64,000 nt of DNA, taken from contig NZ_QICJ01000002.1 of the NCBI RefSeq assembly GCF_003201105.1, positions 496,001-560,000 of the forward strand, in the 5' to 3' direction. A model generated the notes under the pieces. It was given only the letters and a program-made list of their open reading frames with translations, did not search any database and was not told the DNA's origin. Within the stretch, counting starts at the first letter, position 1. Each line of letters begins with the position of its first letter. This stretch comes from Dyella sp. AtDHG13. GTDB lineage: Bacteria > Pseudomonadota > Gammaproteobacteria > Xanthomonadales > Rhodanobacteraceae. Shown here one piece after another: positions 19,149 through 31,127 of the stretch. Position numbers and translations under genes: made by a program.

Positions 19149-20915
19149 TCACCCCTGAAGCAACCCCCGTTGCTCCAGCAGCGAAACGATATCCGCCGCC
19201 AGCACCAGCGGATCCGCGGCATTCCCATCGATCCGCAACTCGGGCCGTACCGGCTCCTCATACGGATCACTGATCCCGGTGAAGTGCGCGATCGCGCCGG
19301 CACGCGCCTGCGCATAAAGCCCCTTGCGGTCCCTGGCCTCGCATACCTCCAGCGAAGTCGCCACATGGATCTCGATGAAATCGCCGTGCGCCTCGACCAG
19401 GGCCCGCGCCTCGGCGCGCGCATCCGCATAGGGTGCGATCGGTGCGCATACGGCAATGCCGCCGTGTCGCACGATCTCGCTGGCGACGTAGCCGATGCGC
19501 GTCACGTTGGCGCTGCGGTCCTCGCGGGAAAAGCCGAGCCCGCGCGACAGGTGCTTGCGCACTTCGTCACCGTCCAGCACGGTCACGGCGCGGCTGGTGC
19601 GCTCCAGCAACTGGGCCACCACTGCCTGCGCAATGGTCGATTTGCCGGCGCCGGACAAGCCGGTGAAGAACAGCGCGAAGCCGCGGTTCGCCTGGGCCGG
19701 GTGGCGTTCGCGCAGGATCTTCACCACCTCGGGGAACGAGAACCACGCCGGGATCTCGCTGCCTTCGTGCAGATGCCGACGCAGCTGCGTGCCCGAGATG
19801 TCGCGTACTTCGTCATCCGGCAGCACTTCGTTGGACGGCAGGTAGGTATCGCGGTTGGCGACGTAGACCATGGCCGGGAACGGCACGATGCGGATGCCCA
19901 GTTCATCCTGATGCTGTTCCAGCAGATGCTGCGCATCAAAAGGACCGTAGAACGGCTTGCCGTTGGAGTCGTTGCCCGGGCCGGCGTGGTCACGGCCCAC
20001 GATGAAATGGCTGGCGCCGTAGTTCTTGCGGATGATCGCGTGCCACAGCGCCTCGCGCGGACCGCCCATGCGCATGGCGAGCGGCAGCAGCGAAAGGTGG
20101 GCGCTGTTCGCCGGATACTGCGGCAGCAAGGCCTGGTAGCAGCGCACGCGCGTGTAGTGGTCGATGTCGCCGGGCTTGGTGCGTCCCACCGACGGCTGCA
20201 CCAGCAGCTTCGCACCGACCTGTTGCGCCGCACGCAGGGTCAGCTCGCGGTGTGCGCGATGCATCGGGTTGCGTGTCTGGAACGCGACGATGCGATGCCA
20301 GCCGTGCGCCTGGAACCACTCGCGCAGGCTGCGCGGCGTGTCGCGCAACGCGGCGAAGTCGTAGTGCGAGGGTGCCTGGATGCCGCGCACGCGGCCGCCG
20401 AGATTGACGGGGCGATAGCGCTCCAACAGTTCCGCCACGCCCGGATGCGCGCAGTCGGTAGTGCCGAATACCTTCAGCGCTTCATGCGTGCGATCCGGAC
20501 GGTAGATGTCCTGCACTTCCAGCACGGCCAGCGGTACGCCCTGGCTGTCGCGCAAGGCCACTTCGCTGCCTGGTGCAAGCCGTTCGGCGAACGCCTCGCT
20601 CACGTCCAGCGTGATGGGGATGGGCCACAGCGTGCCGTCGGCCAGGCGATAGTCCTCCACCACGCGCTCGTAGTCGCGCTGGGTGAGGAAGCCCTCCAGC
20701 GGCGAGAACGCGCCGTTGAGCAGCAACTCCAGGTCGCACAGTTGCCGCGTATCCAGGTCCACGCCCGGCAGGCCGGCGCTGCGCTGCTTGAGCGCGGCCG
20801 CTTCTTCGGCCGGCAGGTACAACTCTTTCAGCACACCGCCATGCGGCGGGATCAGCGCAGGTGTTTCTTCGTGGAAGGCGGCAACGTCGGATTGGGCAAG
20901 CGCGCTCTGGCTCAT
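19149..20915 (-). CDS. sat/cysC: Bifunctional ATP sulfurylase / APS kinase
   Basis: 588 residues in two domains. Residues about 1-390 are a homomeric (Met3/Sat-type) ATP sulfurylase with the active-site motif QTRNPMHRAH and GRDHAG. Residues about 405-588 are APS kinase with P-loop GLSGAGKST, the LDGDEVR segment and KGLYAQAR. Together they convert sulfate and 2 ATP to PAPS. Key residues of both domains are present, so both are probably active. This single fused enzyme takes the place of the GTP-dependent CysD/CysN pair used by many gammaproteobacteria. It is the last gene after cysJ, cysI and cysH, 69 bases after cysH. Confidence 0.95.
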   Translation of the reverse strand: MSQSALAQSDVAAFHEETPALIPPHGGVLKELYLPAEEAAALKQRSAGLPGVDLDTRQLCDLELLLNGAFSPLEGFLTQRDYERVVEDYRLADGTLWPIPITLDVSEAFAERLAPGSEVALRDSQGVPLAVLEVQDIYRPDRTHEALKVFGTTDCAHPGVAELLERYRPVNLGGRVRGIQAPSHYDFAALRDTPRSLREWFQAHGWHRIVAFQTRNPMHRAHRELTLRAAQQVGAKLLVQPSVGRTKPGDIDHYTRVRCYQALLPQYPANSAHLSLLPLAMRMGGPREALWHAIIRKNYGASHFIVGRDHAGPGNDSNGKPFYGPFDAQHLLEQHQDELGIRIVPFPAMVYVANRDTYLPSNEVLPDDEVRDISGTQLRRHLHEGSEIPAWFSFPEVVKILRERHPAQANRGFALFFTGLSGAGKSTIAQAVVAQLLERTSRAVTVLDGDEVRKHLSRGLGFSREDRSANVTRIGYVASEIVRHGGIAVCAPIAPYADARAEARALVEAHGDFIEIHVATSLEVCEARDRKGLYAQARAGAIAHFTGISDPYEEPVRPELRIDGNAADPLVLAADIVSLLEQRGLLQG

Positions 20916-20984
20916 GGTGTGGGTCTTTGTTCGGTCGGGGCGGCAACCGGCGTCATGCGCCGGATCGGTTCTTGTGGTGTTCGG

Positions 20985-21707
20985 TCAAACCAGGCCGTGA
21001 AGTCCGCATTCGCGCTTCAGGCCGAAGAAACGGGTGGCGTCGACATCCGTGCCGGGCTCCCAGCGGTGCGTGGTGTGCACATCGCCGATGGAGATGTAGC
21101 CCTGGTCCCACAGCGGGTGGTACGGCAGCCCGTACTTGCGCAGATACATGCCCACGTCGCGGTCGTTCCAGTCGGCGATGGGGTGGAATTTCCAGCGCCC
21201 ATCGCGGCGCTCCGCGAACGGAATGGTGGCGCGCGTGCGCGCCTGGCTGCGACGCAGACCGGCAAACCATGAGCCGGCGCCAAGTTCCCGCAACGCGCGC
21301 TGCATGGGCTCCACCTTGCGCAGCTGGTTGTAGCGGTCGATGCCCGCCACGCCACGCTCCCACAGGCGCCCTTCCCTTGCTTCCAGCCAGGCGGGACTTT
21401 CGGCGGCGCTGAACACTTTCAGGTTCAGCGACAGGCGCTGCCGCAACTCGTCGATGAAGCGATAGGTCTCGGGAAACAGGTAGCCGGTATCGATCAGCAC
21501 CACGGGCAGATCGGGCCGCTGGCGCGTCAACAGGTGCAGCGATACCGCGGCCTGTGCGCCGAAGCTGGACGAAAGCACATGGGTCCCGGGCGCATGGGCC
21601 AGTGTCCAGAGCACCCGTTGCTCGGCCTCCAGCGTGCCCAGCCAGTCATTGAGTTCGTCCAGCGCCCGGGCGTCATGCTGCGCATCCTCGAGCAGCGCCT
21701 GGTTCAT
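20985..21707 (-). CDS. cysH: Phosphoadenosine phosphosulfate (PAPS) reductase
   Basis: 240 residues. Reduces PAPS to sulfite with thioredoxin or glutaredoxin as electron donor. The pyrophosphatase-like motif [10 protein letters not shown] and the C-terminal KRECGLHG with the catalytic Cys are present. The paired cysteines of the iron-sulfur APS reductases are absent, so PAPS is the expected substrate, consistent with the APS kinase domain of the next gene. The start overlaps the cysI stop by 4 bases (ATGA), implying coupling. Confidence 0.95.
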   Translation of the reverse strand: MNQALLEDAQHDARALDELNDWLGTLEAEQRVLWTLAHAPGTHVLSSSFGAQAAVSLHLLTRQRPDLPVVLIDTGYLFPETYRFIDELRQRLSLNLKVFSAAESPAWLEAREGRLWERGVAGIDRYNQLRKVEPMQRALRELGAGSWFAGLRRSQARTRATIPFAERRDGRWKFHPIADWNDRDVGMYLRKYGLPYHPLWDQGYISIGDVHTTHRWEPGTDVDATRFFGLKRECGLHGLV

Positions 21708-23398
21708 GCCACGACCTCCGCTGCAATCCTTCTTGTGTTCACACTGACGACGCCGACGCGCACCAGGAAATCGCCGAACCCTTCGCCTTCTTCCCGTTCT
21801 GCCGCATAGCGCGCGAACAAGGGCGAGAGCGCCTCGATGATCGCAGGCTCGTCCACGTTTTCCCGATATACCTGGTTGAGCCGTTGACCGCGGAAGTCCG
21901 CGCCCAGGCGCAGGTCGTAGCGGCCTGGGCCACGGCCCACCAGCGCGATTTCCGCCAGATAGGGACGCGAGCAGCCGTTGGGGCAGCCGGAGAGACGCAG
22001 CAGGATCGGCGCATCGCGCAAGCCATGCGCGTCCAGCAAGGTTTCCAGCCTGGGCAGCAAGGCAGGCAAGTAGCGCTCGCTTTCCGCCATGGCGAGCCCG
22101 CAGGTCGGCAGCGCCACGCAGGCGACGGCGTGACGGCGGATGCCGCTGTCGGTGCGATAGCCGTCGAGTCCATGCGCCGCCACGATGGCGTCGATGCGGG
22201 CGCGCTGCTCGGCGGCCACGTTCGCGATGATCACGTTCTGGTTGCAGGTCAGACGGAAATCGCCGTCGTGCACCTTCGCCAGCTCGCGCAGCCCGCTGAG
22301 CCAGCGCCGCTCGCCCACGTCGGCAAGGCGGCCGGATTCGATCTGCAGGGTGAGATGCCAGCGGCCGTCGCTGCCTTCGGTCCAGCCGTAGCGGTCGCCG
22401 TTGTGATCGAAATGGAATGCGCGTTCGGGCTCCAGTGCAAAACCGAGCCGCTGTTCCAGTTCGGCCTTGAAGGCATCCAGGCCGCGATGATCGAGCGTGT
22501 ACTTCAGGCGTGCATGCTTGCGTTCGCTGCGGTTGCCCCAGTCGCGTTGCACGGCCACGATGGTTTCTGCCACGGCCAGCAGGCGTTCGGGCGCCACGAA
22601 GCCGATCACGCTGGCCAGCCGTGGATAGGTACTGGGGTCACCGTGCGTCGCGCCCATGCCGCCGCCGATGGCCACGTTGAAGCCTTGCAGTTCGCCCCGC
22701 TCGATGATGGCGATCAGGCCCAAGTCCTGCGCGAACACGTCGATGTCGTTGAGCGGTGGAATCGCCAGGCCGATCTTGAACTTGCGCGGCAGATAGGTGC
22801 GGCCGTACAGCGGCTCTTCGTCTTTTGGCTCGCCGACCAGCGGCTCGCCGTCCAGCCAGATCTCGTGATAGGCCCGCGTGCGCGGCGACAGCTCTTCCGA
22901 CAAACGGGTAGCCCACGCGTAGGCCAACTCATGCGCGGAAGACTCCACCGGATTGGGCGTGCTCACCACGTTGCGTACCACGTCGCCGCAGGCGGCGATG
23001 GTGGTCGCCAGTGCGTCGTGGATGGCGGCGATGGTGGGCTTGAGGCGCTGCTTGATGATGCCGTGCCACTGGAACGTCTGCCGCGTGGTGATGCGCAGCG
23101 TGCCGTTGGCGTGCTCGCGGGCGAGACGATCGAACACCAGCCATTGCGTGGGCGTCACCACGCCGGAGGGCAGGCGCGCGCGCAACATGAAGGAGTACGC
23201 CGGCTCCAGTTTCTGCTTGCGACGCTCTTCGCGCAGGTCGCGGTCGTCCTGCTGGTAGCTGCCGTGGAACTTGAGCAGCTTGTTGTCGTCGTCGCTGATG
23301 GCGTTGGTCACCGGATCGCGCAGGCCTTCGGCGATGGTGCCACGCAGCTGACGGCTGGCGTCCTTGATGCGTTCGAAATCGGAAAGCGGTGGCGTCAT
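21704..23398 (-). CDS. cysI: Sulfite reductase hemoprotein (beta subunit)
   Basis: 564 residues from the ATG at 23398; an ATG at 23410 would add 4 residues and overlap cysJ. The siroheme/4Fe-4S ligands are in [17 protein letters not shown] and [10 protein letters not shown], near residues 424-475. The subunit performs the six-electron reduction of sulfite to sulfide using electrons from CysJ and siroheme from CysG. It follows cysJ almost without a gap and is coupled to cysH. Confidence 0.95.
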   Translation of the reverse strand: MTPPLSDFERIKDASRQLRGTIAEGLRDPVTNAISDDDNKLLKFHGSYQQDDRDLREERRKQKLEPAYSFMLRARLPSGVVTPTQWLVFDRLAREHANGTLRITTRQTFQWHGIIKQRLKPTIAAIHDALATTIAACGDVVRNVVSTPNPVESSAHELAYAWATRLSEELSPRTRAYHEIWLDGEPLVGEPKDEEPLYGRTYLPRKFKIGLAIPPLNDIDVFAQDLGLIAIIERGELQGFNVAIGGGMGATHGDPSTYPRLASVIGFVAPERLLAVAETIVAVQRDWGNRSERKHARLKYTLDHRGLDAFKAELEQRLGFALEPERAFHFDHNGDRYGWTEGSDGRWHLTLQIESGRLADVGERRWLSGLRELAKVHDGDFRLTCNQNVIIANVAAEQRARIDAIVAAHGLDGYRTDSGIRRHAVACVALPTCGLAMAESERYLPALLPRLETLLDAHGLRDAPILLRLSGCPNGCSRPYLAEIALVGRGPGRYDLRLGADFRGQRLNQVYRENVDEPAIIEALSPLFARYAAEREEGEGFGDFLVRVGVVSVNTRRIAAEVVA

Positions 23399-23399
23399 G

Positions 23400-25202
23400 T
23401 CAGTACACATCGCGGGCGTAGCGGCCCTGCTGCAGAAGGTCGGACAGCCATTCCCTGGCCTGTTCTTGTGACTGGCCGCCGTGCGTCACCGCCACGTCGA
23501 TCAGCGCGGCGTGCACGTCCTTGGCCATGTGGTTGGCGTCGCCGCATACATAGAGATGCGCGCCCTCCTGCAACCACGCGTACAGCTCGCGGCCTTGTTC
23601 GCGGATGCGCTGCTGCACGTAGACCTTGGCGTCGCCATCTCGCGAGAAAGCCAGGTCCAGCCGGTCGAGCGAGCCGTCGCGCAGCGCCGCCTGCCATTCG
23701 ATCTGATAGAGGAAATCGCGGGTGAAATGGCGGTTGCCGAAGAACAGCCAGTTGCGTCCACTTGCGCCGGTTTCGCGGCGCTCCTGCACGAAGGCGCGAA
23801 ACGGCGCCACGCCGGTGCCGGGGCCGATCATGATGACGTCGCGGGCGCTGTCTTTCGGCAGGCGGAAGCGCTCGTTCTCCTCGATGAATACCGGCACGCG
23901 CCGATCGTCACCCGCTGCCGCGATGAACGAGGACGCGGCGCCCCAGTGGCGCTCGCCGTAAGCTTGGTAATCCACCACCGCAACCGTGAGGTGCACTTCG
24001 TCGCCGACGGCTTTCTGGCTGGAGGCGATCGAATACAGGCGCGGCGTCTGCGGACGCAGCGCGGCCACCAGTTCGTCGGCCGACCATTCGGCGGGATGGC
24101 GACGCCACAGGTCGATCGGTTGATCGTCCGCCAGCAACGCGGCAAGGCTGGCCGAGCGGTCGGGCCGCAGCAGGCCGGCCAGTTTCTCGTCGCCACTGGC
24201 GTCAGCCACCGCGGCGATCAGCGGACGGCTCAGGCGTGTGAGTTCGCGTTCGTGCGACAGCCAGCGGCGGAGAGGCAGTTCCCTGCCGCCATGATGGACG
24301 GGTTGGTCGGCGTCGAGCTTGAGCAGGTCCAGCCACTGGTCGACCAGCGCGGGCGGGTTTTCCGGCCAGATGCCGATGGCGTCGCCGGGTTCGTAACTCA
24401 GGCCCGAACCTTCCAGCGACAGTTCGACATGGCGAACGTCGCGCCCCGCATCGCGGGCCACGATGGCCTGGTTGTCGAGCACGGCGGCGGCATATGGGTG
24501 CTCGCGAGTGTGGCGCACGCGCGACGGCACCGGCTGCAAGTTGGCGACGCGCGGTGCGGGCGGCGTCGCGCCCAGCACCTGCCGGGCCGTTTCCAGCGTG
24601 CGTTCGCTCCATGGCGTGGCGACGGCATCGATATCCACGTCCGCTTCGCCCAGCGGCGCGAAGCGCGATGCACCCAGTTCCGCGAAACGCGCATCGAGCT
24701 GCCGGCCAATGGCGCAGAACTGCGGATAGCTCGAATCGCCCAACCCCAGCACGGCGTACTGCAGGCCGGGCAGCTTCGGCGCGCGCTTGCCGAGGATGAA
24801 CTCGACCAGCCCACGCGCTTCGTCCGGCGGCTCGGCGTCGCCCTGGGTGCTTATCACCACGACGAGATGCGTTTCCTTGGCAAGGTCGCGCTGGGGATAG
24901 CTGTCGGCCCGCACCAGCCGCACGGCGAGTCCCGCCGCTTCGGCGCGCGCGCTCAGCTGCGTCGCCAGGCGCTTGGCCTGCCCGGTCTGGCTGCCGTAGA
25001 GAATGGTGAGCCTGTCGCTACCCGGCTTGGCGACGGGCACGGGCCCCACGCCGCGCTGCACCTGTTCGGCGCGCGCCGCGCTCCATGCGGCGATCCAGTA
25101 GAGCTCGGCGGGGCCGAGCCCGGCCGCCAGTCGTTCCAGTGCGGACAGCTTGTCGCCATCGAGGGAGGCCAGCCCGGTTTGCGTTGCGACGACCGCGTTC
25201 AC
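23400..25202 (-). CDS. cysJ: Sulfite reductase flavoprotein (alpha subunit)
   Basis: 600 residues. An N-terminal flavodoxin domain ([24 protein letters not shown]) is joined to a ferredoxin-NADP reductase module with the FAD motif RLYSIASS, the NADPH motif [12 protein letters not shown] and the C-terminal YVCGDA...MAKDV...Y ending in Tyr. It passes electrons from NADPH to CysI. The start is a GTG at 25202, supported by AAAGGTGG just upstream. First gene of the cysJ-cysI-cysH-sat operon, divergent from a TSUP transporter gene. Confidence 0.95.
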   Translation of the reverse strand: MNAVVATQTGLASLDGDKLSALERLAAGLGPAELYWIAAWSAARAEQVQRGVGPVPVAKPGSDRLTILYGSQTGQAKRLATQLSARAEAAGLAVRLVRADSYPQRDLAKETHLVVVISTQGDAEPPDEARGLVEFILGKRAPKLPGLQYAVLGLGDSSYPQFCAIGRQLDARFAELGASRFAPLGEADVDIDAVATPWSERTLETARQVLGATPPAPRVANLQPVPSRVRHTREHPYAAAVLDNQAIVARDAGRDVRHVELSLEGSGLSYEPGDAIGIWPENPPALVDQWLDLLKLDADQPVHHGGRELPLRRWLSHERELTRLSRPLIAAVADASGDEKLAGLLRPDRSASLAALLADDQPIDLWRRHPAEWSADELVAALRPQTPRLYSIASSQKAVGDEVHLTVAVVDYQAYGERHWGAASSFIAAAGDDRRVPVFIEENERFRLPKDSARDVIMIGPGTGVAPFRAFVQERRETGASGRNWLFFGNRHFTRDFLYQIEWQAALRDGSLDRLDLAFSRDGDAKVYVQQRIREQGRELYAWLQEGAHLYVCGDANHMAKDVHAALIDVAVTHGGQSQEQAREWLSDLLQQGRYARDVY

Positions 25203-25212
25203 TGTCCACCTT

Positions 25213-25222
25213 TGGACGTCCA
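25213..25222. promoter_or_regulatory. Palindrome TGGACGTCCA immediately upstream of cysJ
   Basis: A perfect 10-base palindrome with the same GACGTC core as TAGACGTCTA in the cysG/cysB gap. It lies 11 bases before the cysJ GTG, so it may overlap the leader. As a 10-base motif in GC-rich DNA it could be chance. Confidence 0.3.
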
Positions 25223-25278
25223 GACTTCTGAATGGCCAAAGTAGTCATCACTGTTTGTCATGTGAAAGGAAGTGTTGG

Positions 25279-25290
25279 CATAACGTTATG
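25279..25290. promoter_or_regulatory. Palindrome CATAACGTTATG in the cysJ/TSUP divergent region
   Basis: A perfect 12-base palindrome in an unusually AT-rich patch between divergent cysJ and the TSUP transporter gene. CysB sites are AT-rich, so this is a plausible regulator site, but it does not spell a CysB consensus. Confidence 0.4.
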
Positions 25291-25360
25291 TCCGGGGGCT
25301 TATTTCCCATGGAGGCCGGTCGCCACGTACACTGGCCCGGACTTCGCCACGTTCAGGTTC

Positions 25361-26110
25361 ATGCCCACGGATTTCCTTGTCTCGGCCGCCATCGGCGCGC
25401 TGGCCCAGCTCGTCGACGGTGCGCTGGGCATGGCCTATGGCGTGACCTCGGCGGCCCTGCTGCTCGCTTTGGGCCTACCGCCCGCCATGGCCAGCGCCAG
25501 CGTGCACTACGCCGAAACGCTGACCTGCGGCGCCTCCGGCGTGAGCCACGTGATGGCGGGCAATGTGCTCAAGCGCCTGTTCTGGGCGCTGGTGATCCCG
25601 GGCGCCATCGGCGCCACGATCGGCGCCTACGTGGTGAGCCATGTGCCGGCGGTCTGGATGAAGCTGGCGCTCACACCCTATTTGATCGGCATGGGCCTGT
25701 TCCTGCTGTTCCGCCCGCTGCGCCGCCAGCATCTGCATGACGACACCCCGTCCATCAGCCGGCCCCTTGGCCTGGTCGCCGGCTTCGCCGACGCCGTGGC
25801 CGGTGGCGGCTGGAGCGCGTTGACGGTGACGACGCTGGTCGGGCGCGGGGTGCGTCCCCGCATGGTCATCGGCACGGTGCACCTGGCCAAGTGCGTGGTG
25901 AGCGCGGTGGCCAGCATCAGTTTCTTCGTGCATGTGGGCATACCGCACGGCGCCTCCGTGGCCGGCTTGATCGTGGGCGGCGTGCTGGCCGCTCCGCTCA
26001 GTGCGGTGCTGGCGCGCCGGATGCCGCCGCGGGCGGCGACCGTTCTGGCCGCCCTGGCCGTGCTGGCCATCGGCGTCAACAACATCGCGCACAGCTTTCT
26101 CACGCACTGA
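25361..26110 (+). CDS. TSUP (TauE/SafE) family membrane transporter
   Basis: 249 residues, nearly all membrane-embedded, with about seven to eight hydrophobic helices. The two related halves begin with GALAQLVDGALGMAYG and GLVAGFADAVAGGGWSALT, the TSUP repeat signature. I start it at the ATG at 25361, just before the first helix; the in-frame ATG at 25232 would add 43 soluble residues. TSUP proteins move sulfite, sulfate, thiosulfate or organosulfonates. Its position divergent from cysJ suggests sulfate/thiosulfate uptake or sulfite export; direction is not decided by sequence. Confidence 0.85.
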   Translation: MPTDFLVSAAIGALAQLVDGALGMAYGVTSAALLLALGLPPAMASASVHYAETLTCGASGVSHVMAGNVLKRLFWALVIPGAIGATIGAYVVSHVPAVWMKLALTPYLIGMGLFLLFRPLRRQHLHDDTPSISRPLGLVAGFADAVAGGGWSALTVTTLVGRGVRPRMVIGTVHLAKCVVSAVASISFFVHVGIPHGASVAGLIVGGVLAAPLSAVLARRMPPRAATVLAALAVLAIGVNNIAHSFLTH

Positions 26111-26142
26111 CAGCGGTCAACAGGGCCGTCATCGCCTTCGCT

Positions 26143-26148
26143 TAGAAT
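26143..26148 (+). promoter_or_regulatory. Likely -10 box of roxA, implying a leaderless mRNA
   Basis: TAGAAT ends 6 bases before the roxA ATG at 26155, so the start site would fall on or next to the A of the ATG. No Shine-Dalgarno precedes the ATG. The -35 region is weak (around 26117-26125). Confidence 0.4.
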
Positions 26149-26154
26149 GTCGCG

Positions 26155-27348
26155 ATGACCAAAGCATCCGCCCTCCCCATCGAAGTCCGCGGCAGCGCCA
26201 GGCAGCCGCTGGGCATGAGCCCCGCCCAGTTCCTGCGCGATTACTGGCAGAAGCGTCCGCTGCTGATCCGCCAGGCCTTCCCGGATTTCGTCTCGCCCAT
26301 CGAGCCGAACGACCTGGCCGGCCTGGCCATGGAAGAAACGGCGCTGTCGCGCCTGATCGTCCACGACGAGGCCCGCGACCGCTGGAAGGTGAAGAGCGGG
26401 CCGCTCACCGAGAAGGATTTCGCCAGCACGCCCGACAGGAACTGGACCCTGCTGGTGCAGGACGTGGACAAGTGGGACACGGACGTGGCCGCCCTGCTGG
26501 AGGACTTCCGCTTCCTGCCCAGCTGGCGCCTGGACGACATCATGATTTCGTACGCCGAACCGGGCGGCGGCGTGGGCCCGCACGTGGACCAGTACGACGT
26601 GTTCCTGCTGCAGGGCCTGGGCCAGCGCCACTGGGCCATCGACACCAACCCCGACGCGCCGAAGGATTTCCGCCCGGACGTCGAACTCAAGCAGCTGAAG
26701 GTGTTCGAGCCCGACCACGAGTGGATGCTCGAACCCGGCGACATGCTCTACCTGCCACCCGGCGTGCCGCATGACGGCATTGCCTTCGGCGGCCCCTGCC
26801 TGACCATTTCGGTGGGCATGCGCGCGCCTTCCCAGGCGGAGCTGACCGGCGACCTGGCCGACTACCTCGCCGAGCGCCTGCCCGATGAGCTGCGCTACAC
26901 GGATCCGGACCTCACCCCGGCCAAGGCCGCCGGCGAAATCGACCGTGCCGCGCTGGCCCGCCTGCGCCAGGCGCTTCCCTTTGCGGCGGCGCTGGACGAC
27001 GCCACGCTCACCGACTGGTTCGGCCGCTTCATCACCCGCTACCGCAACGCGCAGGCGCCCGTGCCGCCGGAGAAGGAACTCACCGAGGCGGCGCTGCGCA
27101 AGCAACTGGACGGCGGCGCCCACCTGCTGCGCCATCCCTGGGCACGCATGGCCTGGGGTCGCGGCAAGCGGGGCGCCACCCTGTTCGTCAACGGCCACGC
27201 CTATCCGGCCAGCGCGGAGCTGGCCGAGCGGCTGTCGGCCTCGAGCGAGCTGGTCCCGGGCACATCGGTCGAGGACGCCGAGCTGGCCGTGCTGCTCGCC
27301 CTGGTCAACGACGGCCACCTGGTTGCCCACAAGCCGCGCCGCCGATGA
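26155..27348 (+). CDS. roxA: Ribosomal protein L16 arginine hydroxylase (JmjC-type cupin oxygenase)
   Basis: 397 residues. RoxA/YcfD proteins are Fe(II)/2-oxoglutarate oxygenases that hydroxylate an arginine of ribosomal protein L16. The iron ligands are HVD in GPHVDQYDVF and the later His in PPGVPHDG. The N-terminal YWQKRPLLIRQAFP segment is typical, and the length fits YcfD (about 373). It lacks a ribosome binding site and may be leaderless. It overlaps the next gene by 4 bases. Confidence 0.93.
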   Translation: MTKASALPIEVRGSARQPLGMSPAQFLRDYWQKRPLLIRQAFPDFVSPIEPNDLAGLAMEETALSRLIVHDEARDRWKVKSGPLTEKDFASTPDRNWTLLVQDVDKWDTDVAALLEDFRFLPSWRLDDIMISYAEPGGGVGPHVDQYDVFLLQGLGQRHWAIDTNPDAPKDFRPDVELKQLKVFEPDHEWMLEPGDMLYLPPGVPHDGIAFGGPCLTISVGMRAPSQAELTGDLADYLAERLPDELRYTDPDLTPAKAAGEIDRAALARLRQALPFAAALDDATLTDWFGRFITRYRNAQAPVPPEKELTEAALRKQLDGGAHLLRHPWARMAWGRGKRGATLFVNGHAYPASAELAERLSASSELVPGTSVEDAELAVLLALVNDGHLVAHKPRRR

Positions 27349-27875
27349 GCGAGGGCGCCGGCGCAGATATGACGGATGCCGGCCACGAGCCGGCGCGCCC
27401 GTCCCTGCCCGCCGGTGACCGCGTCGAACTGTCCGCCGCAAGGCTTCAACTGCTGACGGAAGCCCGCCGACGCATCGCCATCTACCAGCCCGCGCTGTCC
27501 GACGATGTCTATGGCAGCCCGGCCGAACTGGCCGAGCTCCGGCGCCTGGCCACCTCGGGCCGTGGCGCGGAGATCCGCCTGATCCTGCATGCGCCCGCCG
27601 ACGCCTTGCGCGAGGGCCACCGCCTGGTGGCCCTGGCCCAGCGCCTGCCCAGCACGGTGCTGGTGCGCATGCCCCAGGAGGAACTGGACCTGGCCTATGC
27701 CTCGGCCTACCTGCTCACCGACCAGGGCGGCTACCTGTTCCAGCCCGATGCCCGCCGCGCGACCGGCCGCGCCTCGCCGGCCGACCGCGCCGCGCAGGCG
27801 CCCCTGCTGCAGCACTTCAACGAAGTGTGGGAACGCAGCGCCCGAGCCACCGCGTGGCAGCCGCTCGATCTCTAG
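27345..27875 (+). CDS. Hypothetical protein coupled to roxA
   Basis: 176 residues, soluble, no signal peptide. After a disordered N terminus of about 25 residues it has an alpha/beta pattern: ARRRIAIYQPALSDDVYGSPAELAELRRLA, then EIRLILHAP, VLVRMPQEELDLAYASAYLLTDQGGYLF. This resembles a short nucleotide- or phosphate-binding fold, perhaps a phospholipase D-like half domain, but no catalytic motif is visible. The ATGA overlap with roxA suggests translational coupling and a linked role. Function unknown. Confidence 0.8.
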   Translation: MSEGAGADMTDAGHEPARPSLPAGDRVELSAARLQLLTEARRRIAIYQPALSDDVYGSPAELAELRRLATSGRGAEIRLILHAPADALREGHRLVALAQRLPSTVLVRMPQEELDLAYASAYLLTDQGGYLFQPDARRATGRASPADRAAQAPLLQHFNEVWERSARATAWQPLDL

Positions 27876-28027
27876 CCGCAGCTGAACGGCCGTCGGCCTG
27901 CTACAGCGACGACGGGCCCGCGCGAACCCTGCTGTTTCAACGTGGAAATCCACGCCCTACGACGATGGTCGGTACCCGAAAACTCGAAATATCGTCCGCC
28001 GACCCCATCTGAAATGCGTCTTCTGGG

Positions 28028-28058
28028 TTGCCGCGTCGCAGCAGCCCAAGGCTATAAT
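28028..28058 (+). promoter_or_regulatory. Promoter of the suc operon
   Basis: TTGCCG (28028-28033) and a perfect TATAAT (28053-28058) with a 19-base spacer, pointing at sucA. The predicted start near 28065 leaves a leader of about 70 bases. The preceding gap from 27876 holds nothing else recognisable. Confidence 0.6.
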
Positions 28059-28133
28059 TAACGGGATTTTTCCCAGCCATCCGGCCAACCCCGGCCGGAG
28101 CGCTGCAAGCCTCCCTTCCTCACCGGTGGTGAC

Positions 28134-30980
<2,847 letters not shown>

Positions 30981-30992
30981 ATTTCATTGAAT

Positions 30993-31045
30993 AGTGCGGC
31001 CATGGATGGCCGCTTTTTGACTTTAGCGCTCAGGGATGAACGCAC
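30993..31045 (+). repeat. 53-base two-hairpin intergenic repeat, copy 1
   Basis: It starts AGTGCGG and contains hairpin 1, GCGGCCATGGATGGCCGC, then CTTTTTGACTT and a second hairpin (arms GCGCTCA and TGAACGC with a GGGA loop, one mismatch). It begins 12 bases after the sucA stop. It is in tandem with copy 2 and in the same orientation as transcription. Confidence 0.85.
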
Positions 31046-31057
31046 CGAATTTTGAGA

Positions 31058-31110
31058 AGTGCGGCTAGGGATAGCCGCTTTTTGATCTTAGCGTTCAAGG
31101 ATGAGCGCAC
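31058..31110 (+). repeat. 53-base two-hairpin intergenic repeat, copy 2
   Basis: A diverged tandem copy. Hairpin 1 is GCGGCTAGGGATAGCCGC, where changes on both arms keep the stem intact (compensatory). Hairpin 2 is GCGTTCA/TGAGCGC with one G.T pair. It ends 17 bases before the sucB ATG, so it lies in the sucB leader, just upstream of the ribosome binding site. Confidence 0.8.
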
Positions 31111-31127
31111 TAACTCAAGGAAACTCC

